From: OLB9 sp041392785
GTDB lineage: Bacteria; Bacteroidota; Bacteroidia; Chitinophagales; Saprospiraceae
Assembly (NCBI GenBank): GCA_041392785.1
Contig: JAWKLK010000007.1
Coordinates: forward strand, 62,001 to 126,000
Direction: 5' to 3'
DNA: 64,000 nt
Shown: positions 17,434-26,300 of the stretch, piece after piece
Layout: each line of letters starts with the position of its first letter
How positions within the stretch are numbered: position 1 is the first letter of the stretch
The notes under the pieces: model-generated
Databases searched by the model: none
Told to the model about the DNA's origin: nothing
The model's input: only the letters and a program-made list of their open reading frames with translations
Translations under genes and position numbers: made by a program

Positions 17434-18870
17434 ATGGGAGTAAAATTTACACATTCATTCAATTCTGAGCTTGGTCATGATGTCATTATACCTATTGTTG
17501 GAAAGAAAGTAGACACTAATCTGGTTAAGGATTATTTTGGGTTCATTGAGCATGATTCAATTGAATTATCACCAAAAAATCCAATCTTTCTCACAGATGC
17601 AAAAAGCGGTAAAATGGTCATCCTCCTTGGCTTGGGTGAGGAATCAGATAAAGGCAAGAGAACAAACTATATTAGAAGTGTTATTCATCAGAGTAAAGCA
17701 GAGTTCCCAAAGGCCATCACCATTATTGCTAAACACTTAGATCCAAAAACTTTGAGTAATGTTGTAATGGGCTGTTTTTTGGGTATAAGACAATATGGTA
17801 TTTTCAAGACCAATGGAGATAAGGGCAAGAATAACCCACCCGATATAACTATTCTTATTGATAATGAACAAATAGCCACATACAACGAAGCTGTATCTGT
17901 CGTAAATGCAAAAATTCTTGCTATGGAGCTTGTTGATCTTCCTTCTAACATCAAAACTCCATATTATTTAGCTGATAAGGCAGAGGAAGTAAGTAATAAA
18001 TTTGGCATAAAGACCTCTATTATTAGAGGAGATAACTTGGTTGCTGAAAACTTACACGCACTCCATGAAGTAGGAAAAGGCAGTTCTAACCCTCCTGCAT
18101 TCATTACAATGGAGTATATCCCTGAAAATTATAACGATGATTATAAAACCATTGTATTAGTCGGAAAAGGGATTACATTCGATACAGGTGGCATATCTAT
18201 AAAGCCATCGGCTAATTTGGCAAATATGAAGAGCGACATGGGAGGTGCAGCTGCTGTAATGGGTGTACTTCAATTAGTTGCAGATCAAAAAGTGCAGATA
18301 AGAGTTATCGGTATCATTCCTGCGGCAGAGAATGCCGTAGATGGAAGTGCTTACAAGCCAAGTGATGTAATTCAGTCGTACAGTGGCAAGACCATAGAAG
18401 TTATTGATACAGATGCAGAGGGTAGAGTAGTGCTTGCAGATGGGTTGGCCTATGGTATAAAAAACTATAAACCAGACTATGTCATTGATCTAGCCACTTT
18501 GACAGGTAGCTGTATTGTTGCATTGGGCTATCTCACGTGTGGAATGTTTACTAAGTCAGAAAAAATGTCACAAGTATTGCGTTCAGCATCTGAAAAATGC
18601 GATGAACGTGTATGGCCAATGCCGATGTGGGATGAGTATGCACAGGATATGCAATCAGATATAGCAGATATTAAAAATCTGAGCGCTAAGCCAGTCGCTG
18701 GCTCTATTACCGCGGCAAAGTTTTTGGAAGCATTTACAGATCAGCATCCTGAATGGGTACATTTAGATATTGCAGGAGTATCATTTGCAGATACCGAATT
18801 TGCAAAGTCGAGAATAGCGACTGGATATGGTGTAAGTTTGGTTTTTGAATCGATCAAGTTATTAGCTTAA
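17434..18870 (+). CDS. pepA: Leucyl aminopeptidase (M17)
   Basis: Metal-dependent cytosolic aminopeptidase that removes N-terminal residues from peptides. The C-terminal catalytic domain is complete: VGKGITFDTGGISIKPS carries the catalytic lysine and metal-binding aspartate, KSDMGGAAAV the next ligands, and DTDAEGRVVLADGL the M17 signature (usually NTDAEGR, here D for N in the first position, a common change). At 478 residues it has normal length. The N-terminal 160 residues are the less conserved macro-like domain. The first base of the signature codon change does not affect known ligands. Confidence 0.93.
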   Translation: MGVKFTHSFNSELGHDVIIPIVGKKVDTNLVKDYFGFIEHDSIELSPKNPIFLTDAKSGKMVILLGLGEESDKGKRTNYIRSVIHQSKAEFPKAITIIAKHLDPKTLSNVVMGCFLGIRQYGIFKTNGDKGKNNPPDITILIDNEQIATYNEAVSVVNAKILAMELVDLPSNIKTPYYLADKAEEVSNKFGIKTSIIRGDNLVAENLHALHEVGKGSSNPPAFITMEYIPENYNDDYKTIVLVGKGITFDTGGISIKPSANLANMKSDMGGAAAVMGVLQLVADQKVQIRVIGIIPAAENAVDGSAYKPSDVIQSYSGKTIEVIDTDAEGRVVLADGLAYGIKNYKPDYVIDLATLTGSCIVALGYLTCGMFTKSEKMSQVLRSASEKCDERVWPMPMWDEYAQDMQSDIADIKNLSAKPVAGSITAAKFLEAFTDQHPEWVHLDIAGVSFADTEFAKSRIATGYGVSLVFESIKLLA

Positions 18871-18918
18871 GCAAATTCCATCATCACTTTTAATATATAA
18901 AAAACTAATAAAACGTAC

Positions 18919-18945
18919 AAAAAGTCCCATATTTTGGGCTTTTTA
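18919..18945 (+). terminator. Intrinsic terminator after leucyl aminopeptidase
   Basis: Arms around 18919-18929 and 18935-18944 (AAAAAGTCCCA against TGGGCTTTTT, one bulged base) with a short loop, ending in a T-run. Located about 50 bases after the pepA stop. Confidence 0.6.
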
Positions 18946-18977
18946 TAGACATTTTTAAAAAAATTATGAATTAAAAT

Positions 18978-19007
18978 TTGAAGATATATATAATACTATT
19001 ACTTTTG
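18978..19007 (+). promoter_or_regulatory. Bacteroidota-type promoter of HU gene
   Basis: TTG at 18978-18980, 19 bases, then perfect TACTTTTG at 19000-19007. Predicted start of transcription near 19013, giving a leader of about 40 AT-rich bases before ATG 19052. Confidence 0.7.
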
Positions 19008-19051
19008 CGCCCGTTTTAACCTTTAATTTATATAATTAAATAATTCATAAC

Positions 19052-19324
19052 ATGAACAAAGGAGATTTGGTAAATACAGTTGCAGAAGCCACTGGATTAA
19101 CAAAAGCACAAGCTGGAAACGCTGTTGATGCAGTTTTCAACAGTATTGAAGCATCACTAAAAAAAGGTGATAAAGCATCATTTGTGGGCTTTGGTACATT
19201 TTCAACAGTGAGAAAAGAAGCTAGAGAAGGTAGAAATCCATCCACTGGAAAGACTATCAGCATCCCAGCTAAGACATCAGTGAAATTTAAGGCAGGAAAA
19301 TCTTTTACAGATTCTGTGAATTAA
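19052..19324 (+). CDS. hup: DNA-binding protein HU
   Basis: A 90-residue nucleoid protein that bends DNA as a dimer. It has the HU/IHF layout: two N-terminal helices (NKGDLVNTVAEATGLTKAQA), FVGFGTFSTVRKEAREGRNP, and the DNA-intercalating tip region GKTISIPA followed by KFKAGKSF. Length and sequence are typical of Bacteroidota HU. Strong promoter and strong terminator on either side make it a monocistronic, highly expressed gene. Confidence 0.96.
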   Translation: MNKGDLVNTVAEATGLTKAQAGNAVDAVFNSIEASLKKGDKASFVGFGTFSTVRKEAREGRNPSTGKTISIPAKTSVKFKAGKSFTDSVN

Positions 19325-19347
19325 TTTCATACATTTCAAATTAAGAT

Positions 19348-19389
19348 AAAAGGCTTGGAAGTTTTTATTTCAAGCCTTTTCTTTTTTTT
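19348..19389 (+). terminator. Intrinsic terminator after HU
   Basis: Perfect 10-bp stem (AAAAGGCTTG at 19348-19357 with CAAGCCTTTT at 19371-19380), 13-base loop, followed by C and a run of eight T. Confidence 0.85.
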
Positions 19390-19540
19390 GTGTGGATTGT
19401 TCTGATTAGACAAAGTCAATGAGAAATATAAAACGGTAACCAAAGTAACTCCTTATTTTAAGAAAAGATTTAATCTTTGTGCATCATTAGGATATTTTGG
19501 CCTTAAACAATTGTTTTTTCAATATATTAATTTTTATCTC

Positions 19541-19969
19541 ATGAAATTTTTAGTTTTTTCTGCTTTTATGCTTTATAGTTTGATGGGTGGCTGTCAAAAT
19601 CAAAGTGGTTCTACTTCTAAATCTGAAGAAAGCACTACTAATCTTCCTGCAAAATCCGCTTCTGTAATAAATATAAGCCCGGCAGAATTTATCGCTTTGC
19701 AAAAGGACGGTGCTATTGTGATCGATGTCAGAACTCCAGAAGAAGTTGCATCTGGTTATATTGATGGTGCAAGTGTTTTTGCAGATGTTTATGGTTCTGA
19801 TTTTAATGAAAAAATAGGTTCATTAGATAAGAACAAAACCTATCTTGTGTATTGTCGAAGTGGTAGAAGGAGTTTAGGAGCTGCACAAACTATGGTTGAT
19901 AATGGTTTTCAGAATGTTTATAATTTGACACCAGGTATTCTTGGCTGGACTGGTACTATAAAGCAATAA
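19541..19969 (+). CDS. Rhodanese-domain lipoprotein
   Basis: A 142-residue single-domain rhodanese with a lipoprotein signal ending at Cys18 (MGGC), so it sits outside the cytoplasm. The rhodanese core has VIDVRTPEEVASGYIDGA and the active-site loop YCRSGRRS with Cys105, which would carry a persulphide. A low-complexity Ser/Lys linker (21-45) separates anchor and domain. ATG 19541 is chosen over a TTG at 19511 because it begins the lipoprotein signal. The next gene, a YeiH-type transporter, follows by 17 bases, which hints at extracytoplasmic sulphur handling; the reaction (thiosulphate, cyanide or persulphide transfer) is not determined. Confidence 0.9.
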   Translation: MKFLVFSAFMLYSLMGGCQNQSGSTSKSEESTTNLPAKSASVINISPAEFIALQKDGAIVIDVRTPEEVASGYIDGASVFADVYGSDFNEKIGSLDKNKTYLVYCRSGRRSLGAAQTMVDNGFQNVYNLTPGILGWTGTIKQ

Positions 19970-19986
19970 ATCAGAGAAACAATTAC

Positions 19987-21003
19987 ATGGAAGCCGATAG
20001 ATCATTGTTAAAAAGCATTTATCTTTTTATCAAAAAGGAAGGTAAGGGCTTTTTAATTGCATTACTTCTGTCAATTTTCGCCACAGTATTAAGCAAATAC
20101 ACGCCAAAATGGTTGAATAGCATTTTACTTGCATTATTGGGTGGAATTTTGGTTGCAAATCTAATAAAGATACCTAAATCATTTATGTCTGGGATCTCAT
20201 TTACAAGTGGTAAAATGTTAGAACTTTCTGTGATTTTTTTGGCTTTCAATATAAATTTTTCTCATATTGCTAATATTGGAATACAGACTTTTATTGCTAT
20301 AAGTGTAATCTTGGTTTTAGTACTGCTTTTTACTATTTATTATGCCAAAAAAACAAATTATACTGACACATCAGGATGGTTGATTGGGTTTGGCACAGCA
20401 ATATGCGGATCTTCTGCCATTGCAGCACTGGCGCCTGCAGTGAGTAAAAACAACGAAGATGTCGGCATAGCTATGGCGGTGGTCAATCTCTTTGGTACCA
20501 TTGGTATGCTGACCTTACCCTTGATATTATTTCAGCTCCAATGTGATCCAGACAAAATTGGTGTACTTTTAGGTGGCGCTTTGCATTCTGTTGGTAATGT
20601 GGCAGGATCTGCCTATGCTTTGAATGATCAAGTTGGAGAAATTGCTATCACCACCAAGCTAGCTAGAGTTGCATTACTTTCTCCAGGGTTAATATTTTTC
20701 ACATATTTGATTTCAAAGCAAGATAATTCTGGATCCCAGAAGTTTTCATGGTCACTTCCTTGGTATTTATGGGGATTCATCACTATCACAGTGGTGGGCT
20801 CGTTTTATTCATATCCAGATTCTTTCGTAAATATGATGGAAGAAATCGGAAAATATATTCTTACTATTGCTATGGCAGCTATTGGAATGAAAATTAGTTT
20901 TCCTGTACTCATATCTTCTGCAAAAAAGGGATTGCTATTTGGTTTATTAATATTTGCATTTCAAGTAATAATGTATATAATATTTTTGAAATATATATTA
21001 TAA
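19987..21003 (+). CDS. yeiH: YeiH family (UPF0324) putative sulfate exporter
   Basis: A 338-residue inner-membrane protein with about ten hydrophobic helices. The family hallmark GTAICGSSAIAALAPAV is at about residues 136-152 and GGALHSVGNVAGSAYAL at about 196-212. Members are annotated as sulfate or other anion exporters on limited evidence (some respond to taurine or sulfite metabolism). Its tight linkage to a rhodanese lipoprotein supports a sulphur-related role. A hairpin terminator follows directly. Confidence 0.88.
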   Translation: MEADRSLLKSIYLFIKKEGKGFLIALLLSIFATVLSKYTPKWLNSILLALLGGILVANLIKIPKSFMSGISFTSGKMLELSVIFLAFNINFSHIANIGIQTFIAISVILVLVLLFTIYYAKKTNYTDTSGWLIGFGTAICGSSAIAALAPAVSKNNEDVGIAMAVVNLFGTIGMLTLPLILFQLQCDPDKIGVLLGGALHSVGNVAGSAYALNDQVGEIAITTKLARVALLSPGLIFFTYLISKQDNSGSQKFSWSLPWYLWGFITITVVGSFYSYPDSFVNMMEEIGKYILTIAMAAIGMKISFPVLISSAKKGLLFGLLIFAFQVIMYIIFLKYIL

Positions 21004-21009
21004 TAAAAA

Positions 21010-21035
21010 AAATGGTCGCCCCCCAGCGACCATTT
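21010..21035. terminator. Intrinsic terminator after yeiH
   Basis: Perfect 10-bp stem (AAATGGTCGC at 21010-21019, GCGACCATTT at 21026-21035) with a 6-base C-rich loop, preceded by a run of A. The A-run would read as a U-run on the other strand, so it could act both ways. Confidence 0.7.
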
Positions 21036-21047
21036 AAACTATAACCC

Positions 21048-21131
21048 ATGAACTTAAAACCTTATTTTTATGCCTTTATTATGAGTGGCATCTTTACTCA
21101 AATTATGCTAATTATTACTTTTCAAATTTAA
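21048..21131 (+). CDS. Possible 27-residue hydrophobic peptide
   Basis: ATG 21048 to TAA 21129-21131. The peptide starts MNLKPYFYAF and is hydrophobic throughout, like a signal peptide or membrane microprotein. It starts 13 bases after the yeiH terminator, and I see no clear ribosome binding site. It may be the leftover start of a lost exported protein. Coding status is doubtful. Confidence 0.15.
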   Translation: MNLKPYFYAFIMSGIFTQIMLIITFQI

Positions 21132-21133
21132 AA

Positions 21134-21173
21134 AGTTATATGAGTACTAGTCTTTATTAATACTCATATAACT
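21134..21173. repeat. 13-bp inverted repeat
   Basis: Perfect arms at 21134-21146 and 21161-21173 (core TTATATGAGTA) around a 14-base loop. There is only a weak T-run after it (GTGTTTTTAA). Possible weak terminator or RNA structure. Confidence 0.45.
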
Positions 21174-21488
21174 AAGTGTTTTTAATCCCATGAACATATC
21201 CATTTTTCTGACCGATTCTTTAACCGGTTATTATAATAATTCAAATAAAGAATTATTCATTTTTGACATTACAAAGGTGAAGCTTTTATCTGAATGGGAC
21301 AAAAACAAAATTTAGTATAAATAACATAAATTATATGGATATATATAAATAATAGATATACAATATATTAAGTTGAAAATATTCAATTTCATACCTTGTA
21401 TATCAATTTTGGATTTAAAATTTTATTGATTTCTGCCCTGATTTAAAAATGTTAAATGTGTCTCTTCAACTATTACCTTTAATTTTAG

Positions 21489-21496
21489 TAATTTTG
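21489..21496 (+). promoter_or_regulatory. TAnnTTTG -7 box
   Basis: Perfect TAATTTTG 22 bases before the ATG at 21518 of the TlpA-like lipoprotein. No TTG found at the usual distance upstream. Confidence 0.4.
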
Positions 21497-21517
21497 ACCA
21501 TCAAATAAATTTTGATT

Positions 21518-22699
21518 ATGTACTTCAAGAATTACCTCCTATTACTATTTGGATTCATTGTTACTGGATGTGCAAAACAATATCCCATTTCTGGAAAATT
21601 AATGTGTACTGATGAAAATTCCAAATATAGAATGTACCTAATTGATCCTCAAGAATTTGATGCTGTACTAAGTTCTTATTTGGGAAAAGTTATTGATTCT
21701 GCCCATGTTGAAAGTGGTGGTCGGTTTTATTTTAACTTGAACACACTTCCAAAAGAAGATGCTTTACTGTTTGTTGCAGTACAACCGTGGGATGAAAAAT
21801 TTCCTAATAAATTGAACACCGATGATCTCAAAGAAGCCAATTTTTTACCAGTAATATTTAATAATAAGGAGAATATTTACATCACAGCCAATGCTGATAG
21901 TGTGTTACATTCTGCTAGTATGAAGAATCCATCAGCCAAAAATAGAGCAGTTTTGGACTTTGTAAAGGAATATTTTAACTTATTGGATAAATTCGATAAT
22001 TTTACTAGTAATGTAGATGAACACAGTTTGATTGAGAAAGAAAGCAATGAATTTCAATTAAAGAAACAAATAGTAGAATCCACATTGTATCAACAAGATT
22101 TTACATTGACAGCATTGGCCATTAGGTTTGCGGCACCTAATGGAGATTATGAACGTATAGCCGAAATCATTAAAAATACTTGCACTACTTTTCAGGGTAA
22201 TGCCAATGGCAACCCTATGTATAATCAGCTCTGTAGTAAGTCGAAAAACTTACCATTAGTCCCTGGAGATACATTTCCTGTTATGCAACTACCTATGTTG
22301 GACGGTGGTGAAAAATCTACTTCTGAGCTCTGGAATAATGATTTAACATTGTTTGATTTTTGGGCCACATGGTGCGCACCTTGCAGAAAAGAGAATACAA
22401 CAACTCTTGTACCGCTTTGGACAAAAGAAAATCAAAATGGATTCCAAATAGTGGGTTATGCCTTGGATTCAAGTGAAAATGGATGGAAGAATGCGATAAA
22501 GAAAGATGGTGTTGATAAATGGCCCCATGCTTCCCATCTTCAGGGTGATGAATCGCCGCTTTTTGACGCTTTACATATTATAACTATTCCTTCCAATTAT
22601 TTGGTGAATAAAGAAGGAATAATAGTTGCAAAAAATCTTCATGGAGAGACATTGAGAAGGTTTGTTACAGAGTATCTTAATAAAAAGGATAAAGGGTAA
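21518..22699 (+). CDS. TlpA-like thioredoxin-fold lipoprotein
   Basis: A 393-residue lipoprotein (lipobox VTGC, Cys near residue 14). The N-terminal half is a beta-rich region of the kind found before redoxin domains in Bacteroidota (DUF4369-like). The C-terminal half is a thioredoxin-like redoxin domain: LFDFWATWCAPCRKE with Cys286 and Cys289, and the cis-proline loop ITIPSNYLV. It is expected to reduce disulphides in envelope proteins, as in cytochrome c maturation or stress defence. ATG 21518 gives a normal lipoprotein signal; a TTG two codons upstream is not needed. A similar protein lies at 35560-36975. Confidence 0.88.
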   Translation: MYFKNYLLLLFGFIVTGCAKQYPISGKLMCTDENSKYRMYLIDPQEFDAVLSSYLGKVIDSAHVESGGRFYFNLNTLPKEDALLFVAVQPWDEKFPNKLNTDDLKEANFLPVIFNNKENIYITANADSVLHSASMKNPSAKNRAVLDFVKEYFNLLDKFDNFTSNVDEHSLIEKESNEFQLKKQIVESTLYQQDFTLTALAIRFAAPNGDYERIAEIIKNTCTTFQGNANGNPMYNQLCSKSKNLPLVPGDTFPVMQLPMLDGGEKSTSELWNNDLTLFDFWATWCAPCRKENTTTLVPLWTKENQNGFQIVGYALDSSENGWKNAIKKDGVDKWPHASHLQGDESPLFDALHIITIPSNYLVNKEGIIVAKNLHGETLRRFVTEYLNKKDKG

Positions 22700-22715
22700 T
22701 TGACATATATTCACT

Positions 22716-23360
22716 TCACTCATTATTGACTTTAATGACGTCCATATTGCTAATGCAAAAAATATCAAATAGCTGAGGATTTTTAATAATATGAAACCCT
22801 GTAAAATATCCAAAAGCTGGCAGGATACCTGTATTTTTATTGAATGCAAAACAAGGTAACGTGATAGATTGTCTTGCTTTTCCAGTTAATCTTACTGCCG
22901 GATGGATATGTCCACAAATATTATAAATATCATCAGTCTTAGTTTCCAAAGGTAGATGTGAGCACACAATGTTTCCAATATTATATGTATCGACATCTTT
23001 GATATCGGATTGTAAAAGTGTCTTTGAATCTATAAGGTCATGATTCCCTCTCACTAAAATTGTTTCAATATCGCCTAATTGCTGTCTCCATAGCAGAAAT
23101 GATGCAGTACCTTCATTTGTGGATGAGTGGAATAAATCCCCTAAAAAAACTAAAATCTTTGGTCTGTATTTTTCTACCAAAAGAGTCAATGACTCAAGAG
23201 ATTTATTTTTAGATTGAAATGGAAGCGGTATTCCATTTTTTCTAAAATGGTGCACTTTGTCCACATGTACATCAGAAACCAACAAAATTTTAGCACTCTT
23301 GTGCCATAAAGCTTTTTCTCCTAAAAGTGTGAAAACCTCGCCTGCAAAAATGTAATCCAA
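22716..23360 (-). CDS. PdeM-like metallophosphoesterase (ligase-associated)
   Basis: A 214-residue cytoplasmic calcineurin-like phosphoesterase. Metal-binding motifs are in order: SDVHVDK, FLGDLFHS, RGNHD, CSHLPLE and CGHIHP. The wording matches the ligase-associated DNA damage response endonuclease PdeM family, normally linked with a helicase and an exonuclease plus an ATP-dependent DNA ligase; none of those partners is in the window. The start is TTG at 23360, 9 bases after the SprB-repeat gene; no ATG or GTG is available upstream of the first motif. It is the last gene of a six-gene minus-strand row. Confidence 0.82.
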   Translation of the reverse strand: MDYIFAGEVFTLLGEKALWHKSAKILLVSDVHVDKVHHFRKNGIPLPFQSKNKSLESLTLLVEKYRPKILVFLGDLFHSSTNEGTASFLLWRQQLGDIETILVRGNHDLIDSKTLLQSDIKDVDTYNIGNIVCSHLPLETKTDDIYNICGHIHPAVRLTGKARQSITLPCFAFNKNTGILPAFGYFTGFHIIKNPQLFDIFCISNMDVIKVNNE

Positions 23361-23369
23361 ATAATTATT

Positions 23370-26300
23370 CTATTTATTACCTAAATATATAAATGGTTTT
23401 TGAAGTGGTTTACCATTTATATTTATGTGTAAAATATACATACAAGTGGCCAACTCAATTTCACTTAATTGTATTTCATTTGTATTAGTAATTGTACCTT
23501 GATGTATTTTATTTCCTAGCAGATCAAATATTTCAAAAGTACTTCGATCCAACCTTTCTGCGAATTTTACTGATAGATTTCCTGAAGTAGGGTTGGGGTA
23601 AAGCGTGAGGGTATTTATTAATGAAAGGTCTTCAGAATCTACAGTAGCTGTAACAAATATTGAGTTGTTTTCTAACGTACAACCAGCATCATCTACTATT
23701 TGAACAGAATATAGACCTATTCCAATTTCCGATATACTTTCTCCATTGCCTATCAAAGTTCCAAACTTGTACCATTGCACTTGATATGGTGCAACCCCGC
23801 CTGAGATTTCTACCAAAATACTACCATCGTTACTACTATTTGATGATGGGTTTGCAATATGTAATGAATCGATAATAATTTTGGGTGATTCAAAACCCAC
23901 TTCTATGTCTTGAATAATACTTAAACAATCGATACTATCCTTAACAAAAATGGTATAATTTCCAGGATATAGCGAATCCAAGGCCGTATTAATTATACCA
24001 AATTCATTATAAATAGTGACCTCATAATTTTCAAAATTGCCATCAATATCTAAAGTAATTTTACCATCATTACTATTAAAGCAATGAGCGTCCTCTTTTG
24101 CATAATTGACCGCAAGGTCGCAAGCGCCACCATTAATAAGCACCATTCCTATTTTCGAGCAATTATTTTGATCGTAAATTGTATAGGTTATAAATCCAGG
24201 AGCTAAGCTGTCAATTGAGACACCAGACATATTATTTGACCATTGAACAGAGTAGGGAGGTGTTCCTCCTTGAATTTCAAGTTCGGCTTTTCCATCATTG
24301 TGTCCTGCTACGGTTTCGTGTGTGATTGTTTCAGTAACATACATTGAGTCAGGTTCATCTATTTCAAAATTATATCTTTCTATACATCCAGCTTCATCTG
24401 AAATAGTCAATTCATACATTCCTGCCGAAAGATTATTTATTTCATTAGCAAAGGCTCCATTACTCCATGTATAATCCAGAGATAGCCAACCACCTGAAGC
24501 ATTTACATAGATATGACCATTTGCTTCTCTATAACAGGTGATCGCATTTAAATCTATGGAATCTAACCGTATTGAATCAGATCTTATAACTGTGTATGTA
24601 ACAGATGTAGAACAACCCAAACTATCCATAATTACAAAATTATGTTGGCCCTCAGGCAAACCTAGTTCGAAAGTATCTATCTGAACACCATTCCAAAGAA
24701 TTGAATAGGGACTTATTCCACCACTTATGTTAAAAGTAAAAGAACTTATTGAATCCGAAACGCATAACACGGAGTCCAAGACTACGTCCTGAAAGAATAA
24801 ACGTTCATTCTGCAAAACTTCTACCTCAAGTTCCTGAGTTTTACAACCTAAAGCGTCTTCCCCTTGGATCGTATACGTTCCAGCTGGTAAGTTATCTGCT
24901 GTATATCCTGTAATCCCATTGCTCCAATTTAGAGTAAAGTTGCTTAAGGAATCTATGGCAATAAAACCAGTGGAATCACCAAAGCATGGTATATGAACCA
25001 ATGTGTCTAATTGTAGTGAAATAGCGTTCGAAGTTTCCAAGACATAGGATGCATAGAATTCGCATCCCTTAGAGTCTGAAATTGTGACTGAAAAGTTACC
25101 TGGGTTCAGATTTTCAATAGTATTGGTAGTATCACCATTTGACCACTGGATATGTATTGGATTAATGTTTGATTGCATTGCAAGGACTCCATCACTACTG
25201 CCTATACATGTTGGAGCAGTGATTAATTGAATTGTTGGGGTGTGATCCAGGAAGGCTTGAATGCTGATTGTGGTGTCAATAAAACAGGCATTATAATCTG
25301 TAAAGGTTATCTGATAAGTACCAGCTGAAGCTTCCTCTCGAAATTGTCCTTCATAACCATCTCCCCAAAGAAAAGTATAAGGTTGTGTTCCACCAGTAGC
25401 TGAAAGAATAATTTGAGCTGATGGATTATTAATGCATGTGGAGTCTTGATAATCAAGAAATAAAACAAGTTCGGTAGGGGCAGTGATATCAAAACTATCT
25501 TGGTAAGTGCATAGATTGGTAGAATCGGTTAATGTAACAAAGTATTTACCTACGCTTAAATTTTGTACCATGCTATCAATCGAGCCTGTAGACCAAAGAT
25601 AACCTACATTTTCTAAAGAATCAGGTACAAAAACAATAGATCCATTAGTTTCGCCAAAACAAGAAATATTGTTGTGTAATATTGTATCAAAATGTATAGG
25701 TTCAGGTCCATTTACTATAAATGTATCTATTAAAGTACAATCGAAGAGATCTGAAACAGTAATGATGTATGTTCCGACGGACAGATTTTGTAAATGAACA
25801 TTGCTTCCTTGTCCCTTAGACCCATTTGACCAATCATAACTATACGGTAATGATCCTCCGTTTATGGAGATATTTATCGCACCATCACTTGAATTGTTGC
25901 AGGTGGCGTTTTGAATATTTAATGCGGAAATTTGTAATAATTCAGGTTCATTGATAGTGAATGCATCGATAACTTCACAACCAGCATTATCCACAACTGT
26001 GACGGTATAATTTGATGGTTCCAAATTTAAGATACTTGATGTGGTGGAGCCTGTATTCCAAAGAATTTCTACTGGATTTTGTGCTCCTACAATATTCAAG
26101 AAAATAGATCCATCATTTTGTCCAAAACATAATACATTATTGATGGTAGGAACAATGCTAAAGGGTGAGACAATTTCAACAAAGCAAGTAGTAGAAGCTG
26201 TACAATTATTGGCGTCAGTGACAGTAACTTGATATGCTCCACCTGTGAGATTTTCTATTGCAGACGTAATTTCCCCATTATCCCATATGAAGGTGTACTC

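Larger units (their letters stand above)
21004..21517. other. Gene-poor 0.5-kb stretch with several inverted repeats
   Basis: No recognised gene. Beyond the yeiH terminator it holds a possible 27-codon ORF (21048-21131), a 13-bp perfect inverted repeat with a 14-base loop (21134-21146 and 21161-21173), a 10-base palindrome TAACCGGTTA (21221-21230), a small 8-bp AT hairpin (21235-21242 and 21250-21257) and a -7 box for the downstream lipoprotein gene (21489-21496). Together this could be a decayed gene, an RNA gene or a regulatory block; nothing matches a known RNA that I can name. Confidence 0.5.
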
